Source of the DNA: Streptomyces sp. NBC_00443
GTDB taxonomy: Bacteria; Actinomycetota; Actinomycetes; Streptomycetales; Streptomycetaceae
DNA length: 64,000 nucleotides
NCBI RefSeq assembly: GCF_036014175.1
Contig: NZ_CP107917.1
Span: forward strand, 930,001 to 994,000
Direction: 5' to 3'
The notes under the pieces were generated by a model. The model saw only the letters and a program-made list of their open reading frames with translations, did not search any database and had not been told where the DNA came from. The position numbers and the translations under genes are program-made. Shown one piece after another: positions 16,584 through 25,214 of the stretch; positions within the stretch are counted from its first letter, which is position 1; each line of letters begins with the position of its first letter.

Positions 16584-17852
16584 ATGACGGATCACAACTC
16601 CCGGCAGGCTACCCCGGCGATCGCACTGCTCGCCTTCGCCTGCGGAGTCGCGGTGGGCAATGTCTACTTCCCGCAGGCGATCGGCCCGTTGGTGGCCTCG
16701 GGCCTGGGCGTCTCCCCCGACGCGGGCGCCACGGTGGTGACCGCGACCCAGTTCGGCTACGCGGTCGGCATCTACCTGTTCGTGCCGCTCGGCGACCGGC
16801 TGCGCCCCCGCCGGCTGCTCGTCACCCTGCTCGCGCTGACCGGTCTCGGTCTGCTCGCCGCGAGTTCGGCGCCGGCGCTGCTGCCCCTGGTCGTCGCGAG
16901 CGCGCTCGTCGGTGCGGTGACCGTGATCGCGCCGCTCGCCGGTGTGCTGGCAGCCGGCCTGGTGCCCGCCGAACGGCGCGGAGTCGTGAGCGGCACCCTG
17001 CTCAGCGGCTCCCTGGCCGGCATGCTGCTGTCCCGTGCCGTCGGCGGCGCCCTCGGTGACTGGCTGGGCTGGCGGGCGCCGTACGTCCTCGCTGCCGCGC
17101 TCTCCTTCACGGTCGCCGCCCTGCTGGCCCGCATGCTGCCGACGCTGCCCCCGCCGGCCCGGGCCCCCTACCCGGCGCTGCTCGCCGCGCCGCTGCGTCT
17201 GCTGCGCACCGAGCCGGAACTGCGCCGCTCGTGCCTGTACCAGGCGACGGTGTTCGCCGGGTTCTCCGCGGTGTGGACGGGCGTGGCGCTGCTGCTCACG
17301 GGACCGGTGTACGGCATGAGCGCGAGGGCCGCCGGGCTGCTGGCGCTCGTCAACGCGGCGACGATGCTGTGCACGCCGGTCGCCGGGCGGCTGGTCGACC
17401 GCCGGGGTCCGGACCGGGTCAACCTCGTGTGCTTCCTCGTGGTCGGCGCATCGGCGGTGGTGCTGGCCTTCGGCGGCGTGGGCGGCCTGCCCGGGCTGAC
17501 CGCGCTGGTCGTCGGCACGCTGCTGCTCGACGTCGGCATGCAGTCCGGGATGGTCGCCAACACGGTGCGGATCTACGGCCTCGGCGCGGACGTCCGCAGC
17601 CGCCTCAACACCGCGTACATGACCTGCGTCTACCTGGGTGGCACGGCCGGCTCGTGGCTGGGTGCCCGGGCCTACGGCCGCTTCGGGTGGACCGGCGTGT
17701 GTGCACTGGTCGCGACGCTCACCGCGGTGGCGGTCGCCCGCCATGTGAGCCGTCGCAACGCCGTCACTGTGCCGTGTGCTCCGACTCCGAATCCGACTCC
17801 GCCTGCTCCTGCTCCTGCTTCTTCGAAGCCCGCAGGCTGGTCACCGTCGTGA
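16584..17852 (+). CDS. MFS transporter
   Basis: About 422 residues and twelve predicted helices, with motif A-like GDRLRPRRLL between helices 2 and 3 and VDRRGPDRVN in the second half. It belongs to the drug:H+ antiporter-like group (inner-membrane efflux of a small molecule). ATG 16584 is preferred over an upstream in-frame start. The last roughly 30 residues (PTPNPTPPAPAPASS) are low complexity and overlap the 3' end of the convergent terC gene by 89 bases, so the true end may be earlier or a late frameshift may exist. The divergent ArsR-like gene probably regulates it. Confidence 0.85.
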   Translation: MTDHNSRQATPAIALLAFACGVAVGNVYFPQAIGPLVASGLGVSPDAGATVVTATQFGYAVGIYLFVPLGDRLRPRRLLVTLLALTGLGLLAASSAPALLPLVVASALVGAVTVIAPLAGVLAAGLVPAERRGVVSGTLLSGSLAGMLLSRAVGGALGDWLGWRAPYVLAAALSFTVAALLARMLPTLPPPARAPYPALLAAPLRLLRTEPELRRSCLYQATVFAGFSAVWTGVALLLTGPVYGMSARAAGLLALVNAATMLCTPVAGRLVDRRGPDRVNLVCFLVVGASAVVLAFGGVGGLPGLTALVVGTLLLDVGMQSGMVANTVRIYGLGADVRSRLNTAYMTCVYLGGTAGSWLGARAYGRFGWTGVCALVATLTAVAVARHVSRRNAVTVPCAPTPNPTPPAPAPASSKPAGWSPS

Positions 17853-18753
17853 TGGCCAGGACGAGCACGATGAAGCCGAGCGAGAAGGGGATGCTGATCT
17901 CCGGGACGTGGACGCCGGACTCGTGCAGCGCGTGCAGGACGAGCTTGACGCCGATGAAGCCGAGGATGATGGACAGGCCGTAGCTGAGGTGGACCAGTTT
18001 CTTCAGCAGGCCACCGATCAGGAAGTACAGCTGCCTGAGGCCCATCAGAGCGAAGGCGTTGGCGGTGAAGACGATGTACGGGTCCTGGGTCAGCCCGTAG
18101 ATCGCGGGGATGGAGTCGAGGGCGAACAGGACGTCGGTGGAGCCGATCGCCAGCATGACGACCAGCATCGGGGTCATGACCCGCTTGCCGTTCTCCGTGA
18201 TGAACAGCTTGGTGCCGTGGTACCGGTCGGCCACTCCGAAGCGCTTCTCGACGGCTTTGAGCAGCTTGCTCTCCTGGTACTCCTCCTCGTGCTCCTCCTT
18301 GCGGGCGTCCTGGATCAGCTTCCAGGCGGTCCAGATCAGGAAGGCACCGAAGAGGTAGAACACCCAGGAGAACGCGGAGATGATTGCCGCGCCGGCCGCG
18401 ATGAAGCCGGCGCGCAGCACGAGGGCCATGATCACGCCGACCATCAGGACGCGCTGCTGGTACTGCGAGGGCACCGCGAACTTGCCCATGACCAGGACGA
18501 AGACGAAGAGGTTGTCGACGCTGAGCGACTTCTCCGTGATGTACCCGGCGAAGAACTCGCCGGTGGGCCCGCCACCCCCGTAGAAGAACAGGCCGAGGCC
18601 GAACAGACAGGCCAGGACGACCCAGACGATCGTCCACGTCCCCGCTTCGCGGATGGAGACGTCGTGGGGTTTGCGGCCGATGAAGAAGTCCACGGCGACG
18701 AGCGCGCACAGGGCGACGACGGTCAGCAGCCAGCCGGAGAGGGAGATGTTCAC
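17764..18753 (-). CDS. TerC family integral membrane protein
   Basis: About 329 residues and seven to nine helices. The TerC signature includes EFFAGYITEKSLSVDNLFVFVLVM and LAIGSTDVLFALDSIPAI, the acidic intramembrane residues being a hallmark. The family is tied to tellurite resistance and manganese export/secretion-linked metalation. GTG 18753 (VNISLSGWLL) is chosen, with ACCAGGAGTACAACCC just upstream; a longer ATG frame at 18816 adds an unsupported 21 residues. A charged loop (KEEHEEEYQESKLLKAVEKR) lies mid-protein. I looked for a yybP-ykoY manganese riboswitch upstream and do not see one. Confidence 0.92.
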   Translation of the reverse strand: MNISLSGWLLTVVALCALVAVDFFIGRKPHDVSIREAGTWTIVWVVLACLFGLGLFFYGGGGPTGEFFAGYITEKSLSVDNLFVFVLVMGKFAVPSQYQQRVLMVGVIMALVLRAGFIAAGAAIISAFSWVFYLFGAFLIWTAWKLIQDARKEEHEEEYQESKLLKAVEKRFGVADRYHGTKLFITENGKRVMTPMLVVMLAIGSTDVLFALDSIPAIYGLTQDPYIVFTANAFALMGLRQLYFLIGGLLKKLVHLSYGLSIILGFIGVKLVLHALHESGVHVPEISIPFSLGFIVLVLAITTVTSLRASKKQEQEQAESDSESEHTAQ

Positions 18754-18999
18754 GGGTTGTACTCCTGGTGCAGGTGGGGCCTTGACAGCGTTGTCTCCGA
18801 CTGGCATCCCTGCCACCTACGACAGGTGAACAACGGGTCATGTCCTGGCAAGCTCCAGGATCACGCGGGTGCCACCCGCCGGACGGCGGGGAGGTCCCGC
18901 CGAACGGCGGCACTCTGGACGGGTACCGCTGCGCGGATCATGACCGCAGAGCCGCAGAACCGTCCGGCACACCCGCGTACTGCCGTGTGAGGAGACCCC

Positions 19000-19980
19000 A
19001 TGACCCAGGCCCCGCCCCCGCCACCGTTCGACCCCGAGCTCGCCGCCGCCCTGGAGCTCATCAAGGACATGATCTCGCCCGGCCTCACGATGGACGAGAT
19101 AGCCGACGTCCGCCAGGGGCCGGGGATCGAGATGCTGGCCCAACTGGACCTCACCGTGGACGGCTTCTTCGAGGTCGAGGACCGGGTGGTGCCCGGTCCC
19201 GAGGGCGCGCCCGAGATCTCCCTGCTGATCTGCCGACCGGCTGCCGCTGCCGGCGCAGGACCGCGGCCCGTGATCTATCACGTCCACGGCGGCGGCCTGA
19301 TCATCGGCAACAACCGCGTCGGCGTCGACGTGCCCCTGGCCTGGGCGAAGGAACTGGACGCGGTCGTGGTGTCCGTGGAGTACCGGCTGGCGCCCGAACA
19401 CCCGTATCCGGCCCAGATCGAGGACGTGTACGCCGGGCTGGAGTGGACGGCGAAGCATGCGGCAGAGCTGGGAGGTGACCCGCAGCGGATCGTCGTCGCC
19501 GGTGCCAGTGCGGGTGGCGGCCTGTCCGCGGCGCTTGCCCTGCTCACCCGGGATCGCCGGGGGCCCGAGCTGATCGGGCAGATGCTGATGTGCCCGATGC
19601 TGGACGACCGCAACGACAGCCCGTCCGCCCACCAGATGGCCGGGCTCGGTATCTGGGACCGTACGGCGAACGAGACCGGCTGGACGGCGCTGCTCGGCGA
19701 GCGGCGGGGCGGTCCCGACGTCCCCGCGTACGCCGCGCCGGCCCGTGCGGAGGTGCTGTCCGGGCTGCCGCCGGCCTTTGTGGACGTCGGTTCCGCGGAG
19801 ACGTTCCGCGACGAGGTCGTCGCCTATGCGTCCCGGATCTGGCAGGCCGGAGGGGTGGCCGAGCTGCATGTGTGGCCCGGTGGTTTCCACGGGTTCGACG
19901 GCTTCGCGCCGCAGGCGGCGGTTTCGCAGGCCTGTCGGGGGGCTCAGCTGGCTTGGCTGAAGAGGTTGTTGAGCGGGTGA
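19000..19980 (+). CDS. Alpha/beta hydrolase, HSL-type esterase
   Basis: A 326-residue hormone-sensitive-lipase family esterase. Oxyanion motif HGGG is in VIYHVHGGGLIIGNN (around residue 94). The nucleophile elbow is GASAGGG (Ser near residue 168). The catalytic Asp lies in the VDVGSAETFRDE segment and the His in GGFHGFD near the end. Members hydrolyse short acyl esters in the cytoplasm. ATG 19000 follows GAGGAGACCCC. It is next to the PucR-type regulator but separated by a dispersed repeat, so they are probably independent. Confidence 0.92.
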   Translation: MTQAPPPPPFDPELAAALELIKDMISPGLTMDEIADVRQGPGIEMLAQLDLTVDGFFEVEDRVVPGPEGAPEISLLICRPAAAAGAGPRPVIYHVHGGGLIIGNNRVGVDVPLAWAKELDAVVVSVEYRLAPEHPYPAQIEDVYAGLEWTAKHAAELGGDPQRIVVAGASAGGGLSAALALLTRDRRGPELIGQMLMCPMLDDRNDSPSAHQMAGLGIWDRTANETGWTALLGERRGGPDVPAYAAPARAEVLSGLPPAFVDVGSAETFRDEVVAYASRIWQAGGVAELHVWPGGFHGFDGFAPQAAVSQACRGAQLAWLKRLLSG

Positions 19981-20029
19981 GATGTGGGGGCGGGGGGTTG
20001 CGCCTACTCGCCTGCCGGGTTGTGGTGTC

Positions 20030-20082
20030 GTGCGGGTGCGGGTTGTTCGTGGCTCGTCGCGCAGTTCCCCGCGCCCCTGGGT
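20030..20082 (+). repeat. Dispersed streptomycete intergenic repeat
   Basis: The stretch around TCGTCGCGCAGTTCCCCGCG followed by CCCCTG is, from memory of the genus, a common intergenic motif found in many copies between genes in Streptomyces. Only one copy is seen here. It lies between the esterase and the PucR-type gene. Function unknown; it may contribute to transcript ends, since the following GGCCGCCGGCC can pair. Confidence 0.45.
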
Positions 20083-20151
20083 GGGCCGCCGGCCCTGGGG
20101 TTTTGAGTCGGGGTGGGTTCGGTCCTTGACCCCGTGCCGCACCATGGGCCT

Positions 20152-21144
20152 ATGAAAGAGCTGGCCGGACGTCTGACCGCGTTGGATCCGGATGCCGGGG
20201 CGGCCGTGCGGGTCATCGCCTACTTCGATCGGCTCGCCGAGTCGCGGGCCGGGCTGGAGGCGTTGGTGCGAGGTGCCGCCGTGCTGGCCGGGGTGTCGGC
20301 TCGGCTGGTCGACGTGGACCGGCGGGTTCAGGTCCGGGTCGAGGTCGACGGTACGCGGCGGGACAGCGATGTGCCGCCGGATCCCGCCTGGCCGTCCGCC
20401 GCGCTCACGCCGGACGGCGTTCCGGCGCTGTGGCTGGAGCGGGCCCAGGAGGCGGAGCCGAGCGTCGTGGACGCGGTGATCCTGGAGCGGGCCGCCGGGG
20501 CCGTACGGCTCGTGCTCGACCGGACCCGGGGGCGGGCACCGGCCGATGATCCGGCCCTGGTCGAGACCGTCCTCGACGCCACGGCACCGGAGGCTGCGCG
20601 ACTGCATGCGGCCCGCCGCCTGGGGTTCGACCCCGCCGCGGCGGCACGCGTCGTGGCCCCGCTCGACGGCCGGCCCCGCATCGTCCCTGCACACTCTGAC
20701 GCCGAACCGCCCGTCGGCCGCGTGGGCGTGGGGCCCGCCGTCCCGGTGCTCGACCTGCCGCGCTCCTGGTCGATGGCCCGCGTCGCGCTGCGGTTCACGG
20801 CCGAGGGCACCGCGCACGACCCCGGCCCCGGCGTCGTCCACGCCGACGATCTGGGCGGCATCGCCCTCCTCGCCGACCTCGTACGGCCGGGCGCCGAGCC
20901 ACCGCACGACGTACAGGTCCTGGAGGCGGCCGCGGCCGCCGCGCCCTGGCTGCTCACCACGCTGCACGCGGTCGCCTCGACGGCGAGCCTGCGGGCCGCG
21001 GCGGCCGAGATCAACGTCCACCACTCCACACTCCAGGAGCGCCTGGCCCACGCCGAGCACGTCCTGGGCTGGCCGCTGCGCACTCCACAGGGCAGGTTCC
21101 GGCTGGGGCTGGCACTGGCGATGCGGCACCTGGCGCGGAACTAG
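20152..21144 (+). CDS. PucR-type helix-turn-helix regulator
   Basis: About 330 residues. The C-terminal 70 residues hold a PucR/CdaR-type helix-turn-helix (STASLRAAAAEINVHHSTLQ, then ERLAHAEHVLGWPL). The rest is a poorly conserved sensory region rich in Ala and Arg, and no GGDEF-like core motif is obvious. ATG 20152 gives MKELAGRLTALDPDAG. Such regulators usually respond to catabolic intermediates. Neighbours do not identify a target; the convergent gene beyond has an unrelated product. Confidence 0.8.
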   Translation: MKELAGRLTALDPDAGAAVRVIAYFDRLAESRAGLEALVRGAAVLAGVSARLVDVDRRVQVRVEVDGTRRDSDVPPDPAWPSAALTPDGVPALWLERAQEAEPSVVDAVILERAAGAVRLVLDRTRGRAPADDPALVETVLDATAPEAARLHAARRLGFDPAAAARVVAPLDGRPRIVPAHSDAEPPVGRVGVGPAVPVLDLPRSWSMARVALRFTAEGTAHDPGPGVVHADDLGGIALLADLVRPGAEPPHDVQVLEAAAAAAPWLLTTLHAVASTASLRAAAAEINVHHSTLQERLAHAEHVLGWPLRTPQGRFRLGLALAMRHLARN

Positions 21145-21198
21145 CGGGCTTCTTCTGGACCATGCCGGCGAAGGCACCCCTGGCGGCCGTGCCCGCCG

Positions 21199-21552
21199 TC
21201 ACCGGAATTCGCGGACGACCTCGATCGTGCCGACGATGTGCGCGTTGAACTCGTCCAGTTCCCCGGCCGGCACCCACAGTTCGAGGATCGTCTCGCCGCC
21301 CGCCTGCTGGACGGGGTAGCGGCTCAGGAATTCCGACTCGACCTCGAACCGGGTCACGAAACCGGCGCCGTCGTGCTTGACGTTCCAGTCCCTGGCGATC
21401 TTCACGGCGTAGTCCTCGTCGAGCACCGGGTAGAAGATCGGCTGCTCGGGCAGTCTCGGTGGCCAGGCCCGCCAGTTCAGCTCGCGGACGAGATCCAGCT
21501 CCTTGGGGCCGGTGGGTCGCCACAGGGTGGTGGTCGGGGTCGGGCTGCTCAT
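21199..21552 (-). CDS. Conserved hypothetical protein (annotated ADP-ribosylation/crystallin J1-like in relatives)
   Basis: A 117-residue protein with the recognisable run LWRPTGPKELDLVRE, then PRLPEQPIFYPVLDEDYAVKI, VTRFEVESEFL and LELWVPAGELDEFN. Homologues I recall carry the name ADP-ribosylation/crystallin J1, but the true ADP-ribosylhydrolase motifs are absent, so the name should not be taken as a function. It is probably a cytoplasmic single-domain protein. ATG 21552. A MarR gene diverges 160 bases away. Confidence 0.75.
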   Translation of the reverse strand: MSSPTPTTTLWRPTGPKELDLVRELNWRAWPPRLPEQPIFYPVLDEDYAVKIARDWNVKHDGAGFVTRFEVESEFLSRYPVQQAGGETILELWVPAGELDEFNAHIVGTIEVVREFR

Positions 21553-21711
21553 GGGCGGCGACGATATCCACGCCCCGGCTCGGCGGCCACGGAGTTTCCG
21601 GCGGCGGCGCCGGCCCACTGCTTGCATGCGCGCTATACGCGCACTCGCCGGAAATTTCACGGATGGCCTATCCTGGAGGTCATTCACCTCGGGACGGAGG
21701 ACTCCGGCGCC

Positions 21712-22170
21712 ATGACTGCCACGGACCCCGCGCTCACCGCGCTCGCCCAGGGCTGGTGCGCCCTGTCCCTGCTGCACGGGAGGATCGAGGCGCAGATCGA
21801 GCGCGCCCTGCAGACCGGGCACGACCTGAGCGTGCGCGAGTACTCCCTGCTCGACGTGCTCAGCCGCCAGCACAGCGGCGAAGGCGGCCACCTGCAGATG
21901 AAGCAGGTCGCCGACGCCGTGGTCCTCAGCCAGAGCGCCACCACCCGACTCGTCACCCGGCTCGAGGACCGCGGCCTGCTCTCGCGCTACCTCTGCCCCA
22001 CCGACCGCCGCGGCATCTACACCGACGTCACCGAAGCAGGCCTCACCCTCCTCGAAGAGGCACGGCCCACCAACGACAAAGCACTGCGCCAGGCCCTCGA
22101 CGAGGCCGCGACCAACCCCGAGCTGGCCCCGCTGGTCCGAGCCGTCGAGACGCTCCGCATCCCCGCCTGA
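21712..22170 (+). CDS. MarR family transcriptional regulator
   Basis: A 152-residue MarR protein. Helices begin at residue 10, and the winged helix spans about 42-110 with QMKQVADAVVLSQSATTRLV and the wing CPTDRRGIYTDVTEAG. ATG 21712 follows GGGACGGAGG. The wing carries a Cys (YLCPTDRRG), which could make it redox-responsive, though that is only a suggestion. It is convergent with a broken zinc-free quinone-reductase-like gene, and MarR-quinone reductase pairs are common, so that gene may once have been its target. Confidence 0.9.
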   Translation: MTATDPALTALAQGWCALSLLHGRIEAQIERALQTGHDLSVREYSLLDVLSRQHSGEGGHLQMKQVADAVVLSQSATTRLVTRLEDRGLLSRYLCPTDRRGIYTDVTEAGLTLLEEARPTNDKALRQALDEAATNPELAPLVRAVETLRIPA

Positions 22171-22195
22171 GAGCCCCCGGCCGCCCCGCTTCGCG

Positions 22196-22910
22196 CTACC
22201 CCTGGTCCCCGACCGACAGCACCAGCTTTCCGCGCACCCGCCCCGCGCTGCTGATCCGCCACGCCTCGGCGGCCTCGGCGAGCGGCAGCACACGGTCGAC
22301 GTGGACGGCGAGCCGGCCCGCGTCGGCCAGTTCGCCGAGGGCCGTCGGATCGGCCGGGTCGGGGCGCACCCACAGGACGTGGCCGCCCTTCGCCAGGACA
22401 TCGGGGTCGGCGATGGACACCACCCGGTCACGGCGCTTGAGCACCTGCTGGGACACGTCCACGGCGTCGCCCCCGACCGAAGTCGAGCGCCGCGTCGACG
22501 CCGTCCGGGGCCAGCTCGCGAAGCCGGTCGGCCAGACCGTCGCCGTAGGTCACGGGCTCGGCGCCGAGCTCCCGGACGAACTCGTGGTTGCGCTCGCTCG
22601 CGGTGCCGATGACCCGGGCGCCGAGCGCGACGGCGATCCGCACGCCGAACATGCCGACCCCGCCGGCCGCGGCGTGCACCAGGACCGTCCCGCCCGCACG
22701 CACCCCCACCCGCTTGATCGACTGGTCGGCGGTCAGTCCCGCCGGCGGCACGCCCGCCGCCTGCTCCCAGCTGAGCGAGGCAGGCTTGCGCGCCACCAGC
22801 CGCACATTCGCCGACACCGGCTCGGCATAGGTGCCGAGCTGCACGGACTTGCGGACATAGCCGTACACCTCGTCACCGGGCGCGAACTCGTCGACGTCCA
22901 GCCCGAGCGG
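22196..22910 (-). pseudogene. Quinone-reductase-type NADP oxidoreductase, 5'-truncated and frameshifted
   Basis: A medium-chain dehydrogenase/reductase fragment. Similarity starts abruptly at LGLDVDEFAPGDEVYGYVRK, which in intact members follows 60-70 residues of GroES-like N-terminus that are missing here. The Rossmann motif HAAAGGVGMFGVRIAV is present. Near 22476 an extra G shifts the frame between DGVDAALDF and VDVSQQVLKRRDRVVSIADP, and the remaining C-terminus to LVLSVGDQG is normal. Upstream DNA is the divergent CoA-transferase gene, whose start lies about 60 bases beyond the break, so the lost 5' end was probably removed by deletion. A genuine pseudogene is likely. Confidence 0.8.
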
Positions 22911-22969
22911 TGGCCTCGCCCTCGGCCCCGCATTGACGCGATCTCCGATGTGGCCGTACACATGGCCCC

Positions 22970-24163
22970 ATGAGCCCGCCACACCTTCCCCTGTCCGGCA
23001 TCACCGTGGTCAGCCTGGAGCAGGCCGTCGCCGCCCCGTACGCCACCCGGCAGCTCGCCGATCTCGGCGCGCGTGTGATCAAGGTCGAGCGGCCCGGGGA
23101 GGGGGACTTCGCCCGCCGGTACGACACGACGGTGCACGGTCACTCCAGCTATTTCGTGTGGCTCAACCGGTCCAAGGAGTCCCTGACGCTGGACCTCAAG
23201 GATCCGCGTGGCCGCGAGATCCTGCACCGGCTCCTCGACGACGCCGACGTGTTCGTGCAGAACCTGGCGCCGGGCGCCGCCGACCGCCTCGGCCTGGGAG
23301 TCGAGGCGCTCGGCGCGCGGTGGCCGCGGCTGATCCCGTGCACCATCTCCGGGTACGGCACGTCCGGGCCGTGGGCCGACCGGAAGTCGTACGACCTGCT
23401 GGTGCAGTGCCAGACCGGGTTGGTGTCGCTGACCGGAACCCCCGACGAGACCGCGCGCGTCGGCATCTCCGTCGCCGACATCGCAGCCGGGATGTACGCC
23501 TACAGCGGCATCCTCACCGCCCTCTTCACGCGCGCCACCACGGGCACGGCCCACCCGGTGGAGGTCTCCCTGTTCGAGGCGCTGGCCGAGTGGATGGGCC
23601 AGCCCGCCAACTACACCCGGTACGGAGGCACCCAGCCCCCGCGGCTCGGCACCCAGCACCCCACCCTCGCTCCCTACGGCGCCTACCCGGCCGCCGACGG
23701 CAGGGAGGTGCTGTTCTCCATCCAGAACGAGCGCGAGTGGGCCGTCCTGTGCGATCGGTTCCTCGGCCGGCCCGAGCTGACCGACGACCCGCGCTTCGCC
23801 ACCAGCTCCGCGCGGGTGGAGCACCGGGAGGAGGTCAACGCCGTCGTCGCCGAGCGCTGCGCCCGCTCCGGCGCCGAGGAGATCCTCAAGGAGCTGGAGT
23901 CCATCGGCATCGCCTGCGCCGGGGTCAACGACGTCACCGCGTTCCTGGACCATCCGGTCCTCGCCGCCCGCGAGCGCTGGCGCGACGTGCCCGTGCCCGG
24001 CGGCGCGACGGTGCAGGCCCTGCTCCCGCCGGCCGACCTCGCGGGACTGCCCGCGCGTATGGATCCGGTGCCTGCGGTGGGCGAGCACACGGAGGCGATC
24101 CTTGCCGAACTCGGCCGCACCGCCGAGGAGATCGAGGCCCTGCGCGCCGACGCGGTGATCTGA
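22970..24163 (+). CDS. CaiB/BaiF family CoA transferase
   Basis: A 397-residue class III CoA transferase. It starts LSGITVVSLEQAVAAPYATRQLADLGARVIKVERP, with the nucleotide/CoA-binding pattern and the catalytic Asp expected in the motif ISVADIAAGMYAYSGILTAL. ATG 22970 lies close to the promoter-less side of the broken oxidoreductase. The enzyme moves CoA between carboxylic acids; with nothing else in the neighbourhood the acid is unknown. Members of this shape act on succinyl-, formyl- or mesaconyl-type acids. Confidence 0.92.
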   Translation: MSPPHLPLSGITVVSLEQAVAAPYATRQLADLGARVIKVERPGEGDFARRYDTTVHGHSSYFVWLNRSKESLTLDLKDPRGREILHRLLDDADVFVQNLAPGAADRLGLGVEALGARWPRLIPCTISGYGTSGPWADRKSYDLLVQCQTGLVSLTGTPDETARVGISVADIAAGMYAYSGILTALFTRATTGTAHPVEVSLFEALAEWMGQPANYTRYGGTQPPRLGTQHPTLAPYGAYPAADGREVLFSIQNEREWAVLCDRFLGRPELTDDPRFATSSARVEHREEVNAVVAERCARSGAEEILKELESIGIACAGVNDVTAFLDHPVLAARERWRDVPVPGGATVQALLPPADLAGLPARMDPVPAVGEHTEAILAELGRTAEEIEALRADAVI

Positions 24164-24274
24164 CCACCGGCAACCCCGGTGTGACCGAACGCGGCCCGCC
24201 CTCAGTGCGTCACAGTGTCGGGCGGCTGCGGCACCGCCCTTCCCGTGCCTGCCGCTGTCCGCTCAGGGGGATCC

Positions 24275-25168
24275 ATGCGTACGACCGCTTCACGCACCGC
24301 CTCGCTGCTCACCGCCCTCGGTCTGCTCGCCGCCGGATGCGGCGCCGTCACGGCAGGATCCGACGACGCGGACCCGGCCCCGGAGACGAGGGCACGCGCC
24401 CACGAGGTCGCCGAGGCCTGGGACGGTTCACCGGCCGCCGACGCCTGGCGCAAGGGCTACTACCCGATGGCGGACGCGGTGCAGCCGCCCGAGGACGCCT
24501 TCCACAACGAGGACGACAAGAAGGCCTACGACCGCCAGAACTTCGAGCTGCGCGGCGACCTCCCCGACTCCGAGCAAAGCGAAGGGAAGGTGACGTGGCG
24601 GAACGGCGGTTCGCTCACCCTGCCGCTCATGGGGGCGCGGGAGGCGTACAAAACGGTGGACCGCACGGACGCGCCCGCGCCGCGCCTCGTCGTGACCGGG
24701 GCGAAGCTGGGCGAGACGACGCTGGTCACGAGCCGCGGCCCGGCCACCGTCCCGGCCTGGCTGTTCACCGTCGAGGGCTACGACACCCCGCTCAAGCGGG
24801 TCGCCGTGACCCCCTCGAAGCTCCCCAAGCCGCCCATCGGGCCGGCCCGGGACACCGCCACCGAGGGCCTGTGGGAGCTCAACCGGCTGGTGGAGATCGC
24901 CGCGGACGGCCGCTCCGTCACCGTGCTGGCCCACCACGGGGCCTGCGACGACGGTCCCGCAGTGGACGTGCTGGAGACGGACGGCAGCGTCGTCCTGTCC
25001 GGCTACGTCGTCGGGATGAAGGACGGCCCGTGCGCCTCAGTTCTCAAGGCGAAGAAGGTGACGGTCGAGCTGGACAGCCCGCTCGCCGACCGGCTCCTGC
25101 TGGACGCTTTCACGGGCCGCCCGGTGCCGCAGGGGAACCCCAAAGGGCCCTCCAGCAGTTGGAGCTGA
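24275..25168 (+). CDS. Secreted lipoprotein, function unknown
   Basis: A 297-residue protein with a lipoprotein signal: Arg-rich start, hydrophobic LLTALGLLA and lipobox AAGC at about residues 20-23, so it is anchored outside the membrane. The mature part is hydrophilic, with EAWDGSPAADAWRKGYYPM and regular beta-prone segments (ATVPAWLFTVEGYDTPLKRV). I do not recognise the fold. ATG 24275 is chosen because it starts the signal peptide; the upstream in-frame start adds 20 non-signal residues. It follows the CoA transferase by 111 bases and may be independent. Confidence 0.8.
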   Translation: MRTTASRTASLLTALGLLAAGCGAVTAGSDDADPAPETRARAHEVAEAWDGSPAADAWRKGYYPMADAVQPPEDAFHNEDDKKAYDRQNFELRGDLPDSEQSEGKVTWRNGGSLTLPLMGAREAYKTVDRTDAPAPRLVVTGAKLGETTLVTSRGPATVPAWLFTVEGYDTPLKRVAVTPSKLPKPPIGPARDTATEGLWELNRLVEIAADGRSVTVLAHHGACDDGPAVDVLETDGSVVLSGYVVGMKDGPCASVLKAKKVTVELDSPLADRLLLDAFTGRPVPQGNPKGPSSSWS

Positions 25169-25214
25169 CCGCCCGTCACAGCATCCTTGTGTGCCCGGAC
25201 CGATTCCTGCGCCG

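Noticed and set aside
18754-18999. yybP-ykoY (manganese) riboswitch before TerC
   Set aside because: The conserved loops are not seen in this gap; only the GTG start with AGGAG is clear.
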